In this document: positions 6,777-15,668 of the stretch, piece by piece
Position numbering within the stretch: the first letter of the stretch is position 1
Layout: each line of letters opens with the position of its first letter
NCBI GenBank assembly: GCA_019422485.1
Contig: JAHZDG010000018.1
Span: forward strand, 5,767-39,236
Reading direction: 5' to 3'
DNA from: Alistipes sp.
GTDB lineage: Bacteria; Bacteroidota; Bacteroidia; Bacteroidales; Rikenellaceae
DNA length: 33,470 bases
Notes under the pieces: model-generated
Seen by the model: the letters and a program-made list of their open reading frames with translations, nothing else
Told to the model about the DNA's origin: nothing
The model's database searches: none
Translations under genes and position numbers: made by a program

Positions 6777-9425
6777 CTACAAACCGGTTATCTTCTTGAT
6801 TTCATTCAGTTTATTCAGCGCTTCCAACGGAGTCAGGCTATTAATATCCAACCCCTTGATCTCATCACGGATCTGCTTCAGCACCGGATCGTCCAACTGG
6901 AACATACTCAACTGCACACTCTCGCCTCCATACTTGGCAACGGTCGGTACTTTCCGCGAAGTGTCACCGATACTGCTCCGGTGCGCCGATTCCATATCGG
7001 CCAGAATCCGAGACGCCCGTTCGATCACCTGTGTCGGCATCCCGGCCATCTTGGCCACATGAATCCCAAACGAGTGTTCGGTGCCACCACGCACCAACTT
7101 ACGCAGGAAAATCACCTGACGGTTGATCTCCTTCACCGAAACGTTATAATTTTTCACCCGTTCATAAAGTTCTTCCATTTCGTTGAGCTCATGATAGTGG
7201 GTGGCAAACAGGGTTTTCGCCCGGGCCGTAGGATGTTGGTGAATATACTCGACCATGGCCCAGGCAATCGAAATCCCGTCATACGTACTGGTTCCACGGC
7301 CGATCTCGTCCAACAACACCAAACTGCGATCGGAGATATTGTTCAGGATACTGGCCGACTCCAACATTTCGACCATGAAAGTCGACTCGCCTTGCGAGAT
7401 ATTATCCGAAGCGCCCACCCGGGTAAAGATCTTGTCCACAATCCCGATCGTTGCCTCCTGGGCCGGGACGTAACTCCCCATCTGAGCCATCAGAACGATC
7501 AAAGCGGTCTGTCGTAACAGCGCCGATTTACCGGACATATTGGGCCCGGTGATGATGATAATCTGTTGGGTCTGCCCGTCGAGATAAACATCATTGGGCA
7601 CATACTCTTCACCCACCTTCATCAGGGTTTCGATCACCGGATGACGTCCCTGCTTGATGTCAATCACCGACTCATCCGTAATGGTCGGACGGCAATAGTT
7701 CCAATCCACTGCCTGCAAGGCAAACGACAACAAGCAGTCCAGCCGGGCAATCGACGAGGCATCACTCTGCACCGCCGCCGCATAACGCGTCAATTCCGCC
7801 AACAGTGCCGTATAAAGTTCCTGTTCGAGCACCAGAATTTTACTTTCGGCACCCAGAATTTTTTCTTCATACTCTTTCAGTTCGGCCGTGATATAGCGTT
7901 CCGCCCCTGTCAGGGTCTGTTTGCGAATCCATTCGGGCGGCACCTTATCCTTGTGCGTATTCCGCACCTCGATATAGTACCCGAACACATTGTTAAAGCT
8001 GATTTTCAACGGAATCCCCGTCGCCTCGCTTTCCCGGCGCTGAATATCGTTCAGAATCTCCTTGGCATGCGAAGAGATATTGCGCAAGTCATCCAGCTCC
8101 AGACTCACTCCGGAAGCGATCACACCGCCTTTTTGAATCTGATTGGAAGGATCGGGATAGATCTCCCGTTCGATCTTCTCACGCATCTCCAAACACAAGT
8201 CCAACTGACGAGCCAGGTTTTGCAAGGGTAGGTGAGGGGATTGTTCCAAAGAAGTTTTGATGGTTTCAACGGCATAAAGCGCCTGTTTGAGCTGCACCAC
8301 CTCCCGGGGAGTTACACGACCGACCGCAACCCGCGAAATAATTCGTTCGAGGTCACCAACCTGCTCAATCGCCTCTCCGAGGGTTTCTCGCAAGGATTCG
8401 TCTTCCATCAATAACGAAACAACCTCTTGCCGCGCCTGAATATCCGCCACATTTTTGAGCGGCAACGAAATCCAACGCCGCAACATACGGGCTCCCATGG
8501 GAGAGAAGGTCTTATCCAGTACCTCGGCCAATGAACAACCCTGTCCCGAGGATGAGAACAGTTCCAGATTTCGAATCGAGAATTTATCAATCCACACGAA
8601 TCGGTCCTCGTCGATGCGCGAAATCGACGAAATATGTTTCGTCTGACGGTGTTCGGTGTATTCGAGGTAGTACAACACCGCCCCGGCGGCAATAATCGCC
8701 TCCGGCATATCGGCAATCCCAAACCCCTTGAGCGAAGCGGTCTGGAATTGGGTCTGCAACTTTTCACGATTGGATTCCAGGGTAAACATCCACTCATCCA
8801 ATCGATACGTATAATATTTCGAACCGAACGCCTCTTTGAATTCGTTTTCGTAACCTTTGGGATAGATCACCTCTTTGGGGGAAAGATTCGAGAGGAGTTT
8901 ATCCACATAGGCATTCGTCCCCTCTGCGGCATAAAACTCTCCGGTCGAAACATCCAAAAAGGCCACCCCCGTTTTTTTCTTCCCGAAATAAACCGATGCC
9001 AGGAAGTTGTTCTCTTTCGTATCGAGCACATTTTCACTGAAGGAAATCCCCGGTGTCACCAATTCGATCACCCCGCGTTTAACGATCTTTTTGGTCGTTT
9101 TCGGGTCTTCCAACTGCTCACACACCGCTACGCGCTCTCCGGCCCGCACCAGTTTGGGCAGATAGGTTTCGATGGCATGATAGGGGAAGCCGGCCAACTC
9201 GACCGAAGAGGCAGCCCCATTGGCCCGTTTGGTCAGGGTGATGCCCAAAATACGGGAAGCCTTGATGGCATCCTCTCCAAAAGTCTCATAAAAATCGCCC
9301 ACCCGAAACAACAGAATCGCATCGGCATGTACCGCCTTGATGCTGTAATACTGTTTCATCAGCGGGGTTTCGACATATTTCTTTCCGGAGACAGTCTCGT
9401 CCGCTCCGTTCTTTTTCTCTCTCAT
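6777..9425 (-). CDS. mutS: DNA mismatch repair protein MutS
   Basis: An 882-residue MutS. The mismatch-wedging motif is FYE at residues 45-47 in LLFRVGDFYETF. Connector, core/lever and clamp domains follow, and the C-terminal ATPase has Walker A GPNMSGKS (about residues 625-632), the motif LVLLDEIGRGTSTYDG, and the His of FATHYHEL. The protein binds mismatches and small loops after replication and recruits MutL. The tail (SLTPLEALNKLNEIKK) is the usual end of MutS1. The length fits MutS1, not the shorter MutS2. The start is the ATG at 9425, 24 bases after a good -7 box. It converges on gyrB and lies 63 bases downstream of the RecD-like gene on the same strand. Confidence 0.96.
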   Translation of the reverse strand: MREKKNGADETVSGKKYVETPLMKQYYSIKAVHADAILLFRVGDFYETFGEDAIKASRILGITLTKRANGAASSVELAGFPYHAIETYLPKLVRAGERVAVCEQLEDPKTTKKIVKRGVIELVTPGISFSENVLDTKENNFLASVYFGKKKTGVAFLDVSTGEFYAAEGTNAYVDKLLSNLSPKEVIYPKGYENEFKEAFGSKYYTYRLDEWMFTLESNREKLQTQFQTASLKGFGIADMPEAIIAAGAVLYYLEYTEHRQTKHISSISRIDEDRFVWIDKFSIRNLELFSSSGQGCSLAEVLDKTFSPMGARMLRRWISLPLKNVADIQARQEVVSLLMEDESLRETLGEAIEQVGDLERIISRVAVGRVTPREVVQLKQALYAVETIKTSLEQSPHLPLQNLARQLDLCLEMREKIEREIYPDPSNQIQKGGVIASGVSLELDDLRNISSHAKEILNDIQRRESEATGIPLKISFNNVFGYYIEVRNTHKDKVPPEWIRKQTLTGAERYITAELKEYEEKILGAESKILVLEQELYTALLAELTRYAAAVQSDASSIARLDCLLSFALQAVDWNYCRPTITDESVIDIKQGRHPVIETLMKVGEEYVPNDVYLDGQTQQIIIITGPNMSGKSALLRQTALIVLMAQMGSYVPAQEATIGIVDKIFTRVGASDNISQGESTFMVEMLESASILNNISDRSLVLLDEIGRGTSTYDGISIAWAMVEYIHQHPTARAKTLFATHYHELNEMEELYERVKNYNVSVKEINRQVIFLRKLVRGGTEHSFGIHVAKMAGMPTQVIERASRILADMESAHRSSIGDTSRKVPTVAKYGGESVQLSMFQLDDPVLKQIRDEIKGLDINSLTPLEALNKLNEIKKITGL

Positions 9426-9448
9426 GAAATCGTTTCAAAATGATCTTT

Positions 9449-9480
9449 CAAAGATACAAAGATCCGACGGGATTTTCAAC
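9449..9480 (-). promoter_or_regulatory. mutS promoter, sigma-ABfr type
   Basis: On the minus strand: GTTG at 9480-9477, a 20-base spacer and a perfect TATCTTTG -7 box at 9456-9449. The 24-base distance to the ATG is the same as for gyrB. It gives mutS its own promoter in the 63-base gap after the upstream helicase gene. Confidence 0.75.
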
Positions 9481-9488
9481 GCACCGGA

Positions 9489-10910
9489 TCATTTCCTTTC
9501 GAAGAAGCGTTCGTCAAAATTGATAAAATAGAGACGCTCCGTCGCTCGGGTAATAGCCGTATAAAGCCACTGCATCAGATCTCGCGTCATCTCTTCCTCC
9601 CCGAACAACATCTTGTCGATAAAGACACACCTCCACTGACCGCCCTGTGCCTTGTGGGCCGTCACGGCATAAGCGAACTTCACCTGCATGGCATTAAAAA
9701 AGGGATTCTCCCGCACCTCTTTATATCGTTTGGCCTTGGTAGGCAGATCGGCATAGTCTTCGGCCACGGCATAAAACAAACGGCTGTTTTGTTCGCGACT
9801 CAGCGAAGGGGTATCGCTCGACAGGGTATCGAGCAGAATCTGACACGACAACTCCAGATCCTCATAATCCGGAAAGGTCAACCGTGCCTCCGCAAACCGG
9901 AATCCGTACAGATCTTCAAAACGGCGAATCCGAGAGAGTAGGGCCGTATCTCCGTTGGCAATAAAATCCACCGGACACTCCTTTTCCCGTTCCGTATAAT
10001 AATAGTTGTTCTTGACGATCATCAACAGGTCGCCCGAACCGATCTCCTCTTCAGCATAGAGCACATGGCGCCGAATCGCCTCATTAAAGCGATTAGCCCG
10101 CTTGTTGGAACGGGTCACGATCAGCGTCTGCTCCATACCATATTTATTATAGGCATCCTGAATCGCCTCCAGGATTTCGCCCCCTTCCAGCGAATCCACA
10201 TCTTCGAACGAGGTATCGAACATCGGAATATCGACAATGCCGGCTTCCAACATACAACGCACCAACGTAGCATTAAACAGAATTCCGGACTGCTGATCCT
10301 GACGCACCACCTCGTCCAAAAGTTCATAAATCACCTCGCCGTACACACTCATGTGCTGAGGATCGAGAGCCGGACTCCGATCCAGTCCCACCGGCGGCAG
10401 CTGAGCACTGTCACCTACCACAATCAGCCGGCAACGACTGCCTTGCCGAATGTAGCTGATCAAATCATCCAGAACGCTGCCCGACCCGAACTGCGATCCA
10501 TCGAGCGAATAATCCGCCAACATGGAAGCTTCATCCACGATGAAAACCGCATCCTTTTCCTTATTAAAGTCCAGGGTAAATTTCGAATCAATATCGGCCA
10601 AGGATTTCTGCCGATAGATTTTTTTATGAATGGTATAAGCCTTCTGATCGGAATAATGCGACATCACCTTGGCCGCACGCCCCGTAGGCGCCAAGAGGAT
10701 CGTACGTATCTTCATGGTTCGCAACGCCCGAACCACCGCAGCAATCAGAGAGGTCTTCCCGGTCCCCGCATAACCGTCCAAAATAAAGATACTCCCGTCA
10801 GCAGGCCTACTCAGAAAGAGAGATAAACTTTCTACGATTTTTTTTTGGCCAAAAGTTGGCGTGAATGCAAAATTTCTGTAAATTTGAGACCTGATATGCT
10901 CAGCTAACAT
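9489..10910 (-). CDS. RecD-like ATP-dependent DNA helicase
   Basis: A 473-residue superfamily 1B helicase. Motif I is DGYAGTGKTS (Lys52), motif Ia has ILLAPTGRAAKVM, motif II is FIVDEASML, motif III is LIVVGDSAQLPPVG, and the C-terminus carries the UvrD_C_2 motifs AVTAHKAQGGQW and YTAITRATERLY. It therefore resembles a minimal RecD/RecD2 without the N-terminal extension, and probably unwinds DNA 5' to 3' in repair or recombination. No RecB/RecC-like gene is adjacent, so it is not part of a RecBCD locus here. The start is the ATG at 10910. It is divergent from the membrane protein at 10979 with 68 bases between them. Confidence 0.85.
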   Translation of the reverse strand: MLAEHIRSQIYRNFAFTPTFGQKKIVESLSLFLSRPADGSIFILDGYAGTGKTSLIAAVVRALRTMKIRTILLAPTGRAAKVMSHYSDQKAYTIHKKIYRQKSLADIDSKFTLDFNKEKDAVFIVDEASMLADYSLDGSQFGSGSVLDDLISYIRQGSRCRLIVVGDSAQLPPVGLDRSPALDPQHMSVYGEVIYELLDEVVRQDQQSGILFNATLVRCMLEAGIVDIPMFDTSFEDVDSLEGGEILEAIQDAYNKYGMEQTLIVTRSNKRANRFNEAIRRHVLYAEEEIGSGDLLMIVKNNYYYTEREKECPVDFIANGDTALLSRIRRFEDLYGFRFAEARLTFPDYEDLELSCQILLDTLSSDTPSLSREQNSRLFYAVAEDYADLPTKAKRYKEVRENPFFNAMQVKFAYAVTAHKAQGGQWRCVFIDKMLFGEEEMTRDLMQWLYTAITRATERLYFINFDERFFERK

Positions 10911-10945
10911 ACTCTGCGAGGTTTTTTAGGAGGGTGTATCGCCCA

Positions 10946-10953
10946 TAAATTTG
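10946..10953 (+). promoter_or_regulatory. Candidate -7 box for the 10979 operon
   Basis: TAAATTTG fits TAnnTTTG exactly and ends 25 bases before the ATG at 10979. A run of T at 10922-10927 stands where the -33 box should be, about 19-20 bases upstream; there is no TTTG. Confidence 0.55.
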
Positions 10954-10978
10954 CTACAAACTTAATCCAAAAATAACA

Positions 10979-11593
10979 ATGAAAAAAGCAATTCAAATTG
11001 TCCTGTTTCTGGTAATCGTGGTGTTGGGCTACATTTTGATAGACAGCATCCTCACCCCGCTGGACTTCCAAAACACAACGAAAGCCCGCGAAGCGGCAGT
11101 GATCGAACGTATCAAAGACATCCGTACGGCTCAACGTGCCTACAAGACCGTTCACCAACGTTTCACCGGTAGCTTCGACACCCTGATCAACTTCGTTCTG
11201 AACGACTCGCTGGTATTCGAAAAAGCCATCGGTTCAGCTGACGACTCAGTTGCCGTAGCCAAAGGGTTGGTTAAACGTGAAAAATTCAACGTTGCCGCTA
11301 TCGACACCATCTTTGGCGATCGTAAACTGACTCGCGAACAGATCAAAAACCTCCGTTTCATTCCTTACGGCGATGGCAAGGAATACATTATGTCGGCCGG
11401 CGATTTGGCTACCGAATCCAAAGTGGTGGTTCCGGTATTCGAATGCAAAGCTCCGTACAAATCGTTCCTGATCGACCAAGATCAGCAGTTGCTGGTTAAC
11501 CTGATCGACGACAGCAAAACGCTGAACCGTTACCCGGGTATCAAAGTAGGTTCTATGACCGAAGCAACCAATGAAGCAGGTAACTGGGAATAA
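10979..11593 (+). CDS. Membrane-anchored protein of unknown function
   Basis: A 204-residue protein with a very short cytoplasmic tail (MKKAIQ), one membrane segment at about residues 5-24, and a periplasmic domain. The first periplasmic stretch, roughly residues 36-70 (ERIKDIRTAQRAYKTVHQRF followed by a TGSFDTLINF segment), is an amphipathic helix plus turn that reminds me of the first helix of type IV pilins and type II pseudopilins. There is no prepilin peptidase site, so this is resemblance only. The gene overlaps the next one by 23 bases, which suggests coupled translation with the DUF3822 protein. I do not recognise a named family. Its codon use (many AAA, GGT, CGT) looks like that of a well-expressed gene. 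Confidence 0.8.
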   Translation: MKKAIQIVLFLVIVVLGYILIDSILTPLDFQNTTKAREAAVIERIKDIRTAQRAYKTVHQRFTGSFDTLINFVLNDSLVFEKAIGSADDSVAVAKGLVKREKFNVAAIDTIFGDRKLTREQIKNLRFIPYGDGKEYIMSAGDLATESKVVVPVFECKAPYKSFLIDQDQQLLVNLIDDSKTLNRYPGIKVGSMTEATNEAGNWE

Positions 11594-12341
11594 TATTACC
11601 GAAGCCCTGGCTTCACAGTCCATATTGTCCATCCAGCAATCGCTGGATGGACTTTCTTTTTGTGTCAGCCGTTTCGGACAACCTCTCTGGCTCCATAAAG
11701 AAACAGGAAAAACACTCAACGAGTGTTATCATACCCTCGTACCTTTACAAAGAAGCTATCCCCGTCTGCGGGTAATCATCGACACGGATCAGTCCTGCCT
11801 GATACCGGAAACCTATTTTTCCGAAGAGGCCGCTCCGCTGTTCATGCAAACCCACGGATTCACGCAGCACCCCGACACCGAACTGAAAATCATCCGTCGC
11901 CATCAATTCGTTTGGTTACTCCATGTCAGCCGGTCCTTTCTGCAAGAGCTGGCCGAGTGTTTTCCTCAAGCCTCGATCGAGTACCTCCATCCGCTGTGGA
12001 TCGGTATCAGACGTGCATCGACAGGAAATTGTACGGACATTCACCTTTCCCAGTCCACGATCCACGTAGTGCTGTATACAGCCGGTGAGCTTCGCTATGC
12101 CGACACGCTGACTTGTCTGACTCCGGCCGACCTACTCTACCTGCTGAATGAAATTCCTTATAAAGAGGAGATCCAAAAATCAACTTTGATATTCTCGGGC
12201 CTCAATGCCGAGTTTTTTCAGAAACAGACAGCCGTCTACTACAAAAAAACAATCCTCGACCTTCCTGTTTCCTCTAAATGGACAGGGGCCGACATTCCGT
12301 TATTCGCCAATTTAATTCGAGCAGCTTATGAGAATTATTAG
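11571..12341 (+). CDS. DUF3822 family protein
   Basis: A 256-residue protein of the Bacteroidota-specific DUF3822 family, recognised by overall sequence and by its position directly before rsmD. I recall the family being placed in the actin-like ATPase fold, but I see no clear phosphate-binding motif, so nucleotide binding is not shown. No signal peptide or membrane segment is visible, so it is cytoplasmic. It overlaps the upstream membrane protein by 23 bases and rsmD by 14 bases, so three genes are translationally linked. The start is the ATG at 11571 inside the end of the preceding gene. The function is unknown. Confidence 0.8.
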   Translation: MKQVTGNNITEALASQSILSIQQSLDGLSFCVSRFGQPLWLHKETGKTLNECYHTLVPLQRSYPRLRVIIDTDQSCLIPETYFSEEAAPLFMQTHGFTQHPDTELKIIRRHQFVWLLHVSRSFLQELAECFPQASIEYLHPLWIGIRRASTGNCTDIHLSQSTIHVVLYTAGELRYADTLTCLTPADLLYLLNEIPYKEEIQKSTLIFSGLNAEFFQKQTAVYYKKTILDLPVSSKWTGADIPLFANLIRAAYENY

Positions 12342-12873
12342 CGGCATACATCGGGGTAGGGTTATTCATCCCCCGAAAAACCTGCGTGCCAGACCAACGA
12401 CCGACTTTGCCAAAGAAAACCTGTTCAATGTACTGGGAAACCTGATGGACTTCGAAGGGGCCGATGTATTGGATCTGTTCTCCGGCACCGGATCGATCAG
12501 TTATGAATGCGCCTCGCGGGGAGCCGCCTCAGTGGTTTCGGTGGAGATCAACGCCGTTCATTTCCGTTTTATCCAGCAAACTGCCCAGAATTTTGGATTC
12601 AAACAAATCTTTCCGATCAAAGCCAATGCCTTCCTCTATTTAAAAAGCGCAAACAAAACTTTTGATCTGATTTTTGCAGACCCTCCTTACGACATCAGCG
12701 GCAGCGAAGAGATCCCCAATTTAGTTTTTCAGCATCAATTGCTACGGGAGGGGGGAATCCTAGTCTTCGAACACTCCAAAAATATGGATGTCAGCCATTT
12801 GCCATACTTCTATGAACGTCGCACATACGGTAGTGTAAACTTCTCTATTTTCCGGAAAATGGAAAAATTTTAA
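12328..12873 (+). CDS. rsmD: 16S rRNA (guanine(966)-N(2))-methyltransferase RsmD
   Basis: A 181-residue class I SAM-dependent methyltransferase. It starts MRIISGIHRGRVI with the conserved RPTTDFAKENLFNVL segment, has SAM motif I VLDLFSGTGSISYECASRGA, and the N6/N2 amino-methyltransferase motif DPPY at residues 118-121. RsmD methylates G966 of 16S rRNA late in small-subunit assembly. It overlaps DUF3822 by 14 bases. Its stop is followed within about 30 bases by the promoter of tRNA-Asp. Confidence 0.93.
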   Translation: MRIISGIHRGRVIHPPKNLRARPTTDFAKENLFNVLGNLMDFEGADVLDLFSGTGSISYECASRGAASVVSVEINAVHFRFIQQTAQNFGFKQIFPIKANAFLYLKSANKTFDLIFADPPYDISGSEEIPNLVFQHQLLREGGILVFEHSKNMDVSHLPYFYERRTYGSVNFSIFRKMEKF

Positions 12874-12900
12874 AAAAACTTCATTTTTTTGCCGGAAAAT

Positions 12901-12931
12901 TTTGGAGGCTCAAAAAAAAGCTCTATATTTG
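12901..12931 (+). promoter_or_regulatory. tRNA-Asp promoter, sigma-ABfr type
   Basis: A perfect TTTG at 12901-12904, a 19-base spacer and TATATTTG at 12924-12931. This is the best match to the Bacteroidota consensus in the window. The tRNA begins 41 bases after the -7 box, leaving a leader of about 34 bases. Confidence 0.85.
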
Positions 12932-12972
12932 CACTGCAATCGGGGAAAACCGGTTAGAAGTTCTAAAAAAAC

Positions 12973-13046
12973 GGTGTGGTAGTTCAGCTGGTTAGAATGC
13001 CTGCCTGTCACGCAGGAGGTCGCGGGTTCGAGTCCCGTCCATACCG
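12973..13046 (+). tRNA. tRNA-Asp (GTC)
   Basis: A 74-base cloverleaf. The acceptor stem GGTGTGG pairs with CCATACC (one G-U pair), the D-loop has AGCTGGTTAGA, the anticodon loop is CTGTCAC with anticodon GTC, and the T-arm is CGGGTTCGAGTCCCG. The discriminator base is G. The 3' CCA is not encoded. Confidence 0.97.
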
Positions 13047-13047
13047 C

Positions 13048-13093
13048 AAAACCTCAGAATCAAGCAATTAGCTTATATTCTGAGGTTTTTTTT
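13048..13093 (+). terminator. Terminator after tRNA-Asp
   Basis: A 13-base inverted repeat (arms 13048-13060 and 13077-13089) with a 16-base loop and an eight-base T run. It ends the short tRNA transcript. Confidence 0.9.
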
Positions 13094-13473
13094 ATTATTT
13101 ACTCCAACATCTTTGAGAAGTAGCTTCTCAATTCCACTCAGATACAATGCAGATTTAAACGCAAATCTATTGGCCAATTTCTGCCATCAGATTGAAGGAC
13201 TCTATCCCCCTTGATCCCAAGGAGAAGCTTCCATCAGATCTTTTATTCAGGCCCACCTCCTTTCTCACATTTTCCTCATTTTCGAAAAGCCTCTTCATTT
13301 TTCGAACATCCGATTTCATTCATTCCTTTCAGAGGCTATTTTTTGCCATAAATTTTGTATCTTCACTCCAAGCCCCTTGAATTTCTTTTTTCAGAATCGA
13401 TCCAGGCAAAATCACGTTCCACCTTCATATTTAACCGACCACATCGTTAAACCTTTTGCATAAAACCGCTACT
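13094..13473. other. Intergenic region without a convincing gene
   Basis: About 380 AT-rich bases between the tRNA terminator and the SGNH hydrolase. A 62-codon open frame (13192-13380) has low-complexity Ser/Phe-rich content and no start context, so it is not called. TATCTTCA at 13358 is a poor -7 candidate with no matching -33. I see no strong structure or repeat. Confidence 0.6.
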
Positions 13474-14211
13474 ATGACAAATTCTTGGATCAAAAAAACG
13501 TTAGCCTGCGTCTTCGCTATTTTGGTATTAACGCCCAACATCATGGCCGACGGCAAAAAAATTCTGTTTACCGGCGACTCCATCACCGACGGGAACTGGG
13601 GCGGCACAGAACGAAGCCTCACCGACATGAATCACATCTACGGCCACGGCTATATGTTCATCTGTGCAGCACGCTACATGGCCAATTATCCAGGGGAAAA
13701 CTATCGGTTCTACAACCGGGGCCTCAGCGGCAACAAAGTCGTAGACCTCAAAAATCGCTGGGAAAAAGACGCCATTGAGATCGACCCGGATATTCTCACC
13801 ATTCTGATTGGGGTCAACGACCTGAACAACGTCTACAATCAAGGGGAAAACGCCGAAATGGATTTCGAACAGTTTGAACGGGACTATCGCGAATTGCTCG
13901 ACCGTTCACGCAGCAAAAATCCCGATCTGAAGATTGTGTTGTGTGAACCGTTTATCTTTCCGGTCGGTATTTGGCTCAAAAACTACCCGCATTGGCGCGA
14001 ACAGTGCGACCGTATGTCGGAAGTCATACACAAACTTTCTAAGGAATATAACGCCGTATGGCTGCCGTTCCAGGATTTGTTCGATCAATTGGCCGAAGAT
14101 CCTCAAACGCCCTCTCTGACCTATTGGATGTGGGACGGGATCCATCCTACGGCTGCCGGTCACGAAAAAATGGCCGAAATGTGGATCAATGCTATGGGAC
14201 AACCGTTGTAA
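13474..14211 (+). CDS. Secreted SGNH/GDSL hydrolase
   Basis: A 245-residue protein beginning at the ATG at 13474; an in-frame TTG at 13456 would only lengthen the signal peptide. Residues 1-24 (TNSWIKKTLACVFAILVLTP) form a signal peptide, so the enzyme is exported. The SGNH blocks are all present: the nucleophile Ser in FTGDSITDGNWGG, the Gly in NRGLSGNKV, Asn in IGVNDLNN, and the Asp/His pair in DGIHPTAAGH. Such enzymes are esterases, often deacetylating sugars or cleaving lipid esters. The substrate is unknown. It stands alone and is followed by a strong terminator. Confidence 0.9.
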   Translation: MTNSWIKKTLACVFAILVLTPNIMADGKKILFTGDSITDGNWGGTERSLTDMNHIYGHGYMFICAARYMANYPGENYRFYNRGLSGNKVVDLKNRWEKDAIEIDPDILTILIGVNDLNNVYNQGENAEMDFEQFERDYRELLDRSRSKNPDLKIVLCEPFIFPVGIWLKNYPHWREQCDRMSEVIHKLSKEYNAVWLPFQDLFDQLAEDPQTPSLTYWMWDGIHPTAAGHEKMAEMWINAMGQPL

Positions 14212-14232
14212 TCACAGAATATCTTTCACGAC

Positions 14233-14265
14233 AAACAGGGGCTTTTGTTTGGCCCCTGTTTTTTT
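14233..14265 (+). terminator. Terminator after the SGNH hydrolase
   Basis: A 10-base inverted repeat (arms 14233-14242 and 14252-14261, nine-base loop) followed by a T run to 14265. Confidence 0.9.
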
Positions 14266-14408
14266 ATACCCTTTTTCCGCCTTGGCTGCAAAGCCAACTG
14301 CCTGCCAAAACCCATCCACCCTTTTATATTCCCAAAAACTGAACAAGTAAATTCAATTTTTTAATTTTTCTCAAGGTTTTTTCCACAAAAATGTTTTTCT
14401 TTGTTTTC

Positions 14409-15668
14409 ATGAAAGACAGCATACGGGAAAAACTGGAAATCCTGGCCGAATCGGCCAAATACGATGTTTCATGCGCCTCCAGCGGCACTACACGCAAACA
14501 CAGAAACGGCCAGATCGGCAGTGCACACGGATGGGGTATCTGCCACAGCTTTACGGAAGACGGCCGATGTGTCTCCCTGTTGAAGGTCATGTTGACCAAT
14601 TATTGTATTTATGACTGTGCCTATTGCATCAATCGACGCAGCAATGATCTTCGACGCGCTACTTTTACTGTAGCCGAACTGGTCGAACTGACCATCGAAT
14701 TCTACCGCCGCAACTACATTGAAGGGCTTTTTCTGAGTTCCGGAGTCATCCGAAACCCCGATTACACCATGGAACGACTGGTGCGTGTCGCCCGACAACT
14801 GCGCGAAGTCGAACGATTCAATGGTTATCTTCACCTGAAAAGCATTCCCGGAGCCAGTCGGGAACTGGTCGCCGAAGCTGGACGTTATGCCGACCGACTC
14901 AGCATCAACTTGGAAATCGCCAAAGAAGAGAACCTCAAACGCCTGGCGCCCGAGAAAAATCACGCCAGCATCTTCCAACCCATGTCGTATATCTCTCAGG
15001 GATTTCTCGAAAGCGCCGAAGAGCGTCGCCACCTGAAACATGCTCCACGTTTTGCGCCGGCCGGTCAAAGCACCCAAATGATCGTCGGGGCCAGCGATGA
15101 AACCGACCGTGAAATTCTCACCCTCTCCTCATCGCTTTACGCCCGTCCGAGCATGAAACGGGTCTACTATTCGGGGTATATTCCTGTCAACGACTACGAT
15201 CGGCGCCTGCCAACCCAACAACCGCCCCTGACCCGAGAACACCGTCTCTATCAAGCCGACTGGCTGATGCGCTTTTACGGTTTCCGCTCCAACGAAATTG
15301 TCGACGAAACCCATCCGAACCTCGACCTGGAAATCGACCCGAAGCTCTCCTGGGCTTTGCGACATCCCGAATGCTTCCCGGTCGACGTCAATCGGGCCGA
15401 TTACGAACTCATTCTGCGCGTGCCGGGCATCGGTGTCAAATCCGCTCAACTGATTGTATCGGCACGTCGTTATCGAAGCATTACCGCCTCCATGCTCCGA
15501 AAAATGGGGGTTGTCATGAAACGGGCCCAATACTTTCTGCGCTGCCTGGAACTTACCATGGCCGGCATCAACGAACTGAATCCTTTCGTCGTCCGCCAAC
15601 GCCTGACCGCCCAACCGAAACGCCGCCATACCCCCGGCCAACTGACCTTTATTTTTCCGAATGAATGA
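14409..15668 (+). CDS. Putative DNA modification/repair radical SAM protein (TIGR03916-type)
   Basis: A 419-residue protein starting at the ATG at 14409 (MKDSIREKLEILAESAKYDV); an upstream in-frame ATG at 14391 adds a six-residue hydrophobic stub. The radical SAM cluster motif is C66-x3-C70-x2-C73 (CIYDCAYC), binding a [4Fe-4S] cluster for reductive cleavage of S-adenosylmethionine. The N-terminus has the family segment GTTRKHRNGQIGSAHGWGIC. Near residues 333-372 is a helix-hairpin-helix motif (RVPGIGVKSAQLI), a non-specific DNA-binding element. The family is known for a constant partner, the next gene here, and in other genomes for links with uracil-DNA glycosylase-like proteins. The chemistry is not established to my knowledge. 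The stop overlaps the partner's start (ATGA). Confidence 0.85.
   Translation: MKDSIREKLEILAESAKYDVSCASSGTTRKHRNGQIGSAHGWGICHSFTEDGRCVSLLKVMLTNYCIYDCAYCINRRSNDLRRATFTVAELVELTIEFYRRNYIEGLFLSSGVIRNPDYTMERLVRVARQLREVERFNGYLHLKSIPGASRELVAEAGRYADRLSINLEIAKEENLKRLAPEKNHASIFQPMSYISQGFLESAEERRHLKHAPRFAPAGQSTQMIVGASDETDREILTLSSSLYARPSMKRVYYSGYIPVNDYDRRLPTQQPPLTREHRLYQADWLMRFYGFRSNEIVDETHPNLDLEIDPKLSWALRHPECFPVDVNRADYELILRVPGIGVKSAQLIVSARRYRSITASMLRKMGVVMKRAQYFLRCLELTMAGINELNPFVVRQRLTAQPKRRHTPGQLTFIFPNE

Noticed and set aside
13342..13365. TTTG and TATCTTCA as a promoter for the SGNH hydrolase
   Set aside because: The spacer is only 12 bases and the boxes lie over 100 bases from the start codon.
13192..13380. 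A 62-codon open frame after tRNA-Asp
   Set aside because: Ser/Phe-rich, low complexity, no start context, no family likeness and no promoter.
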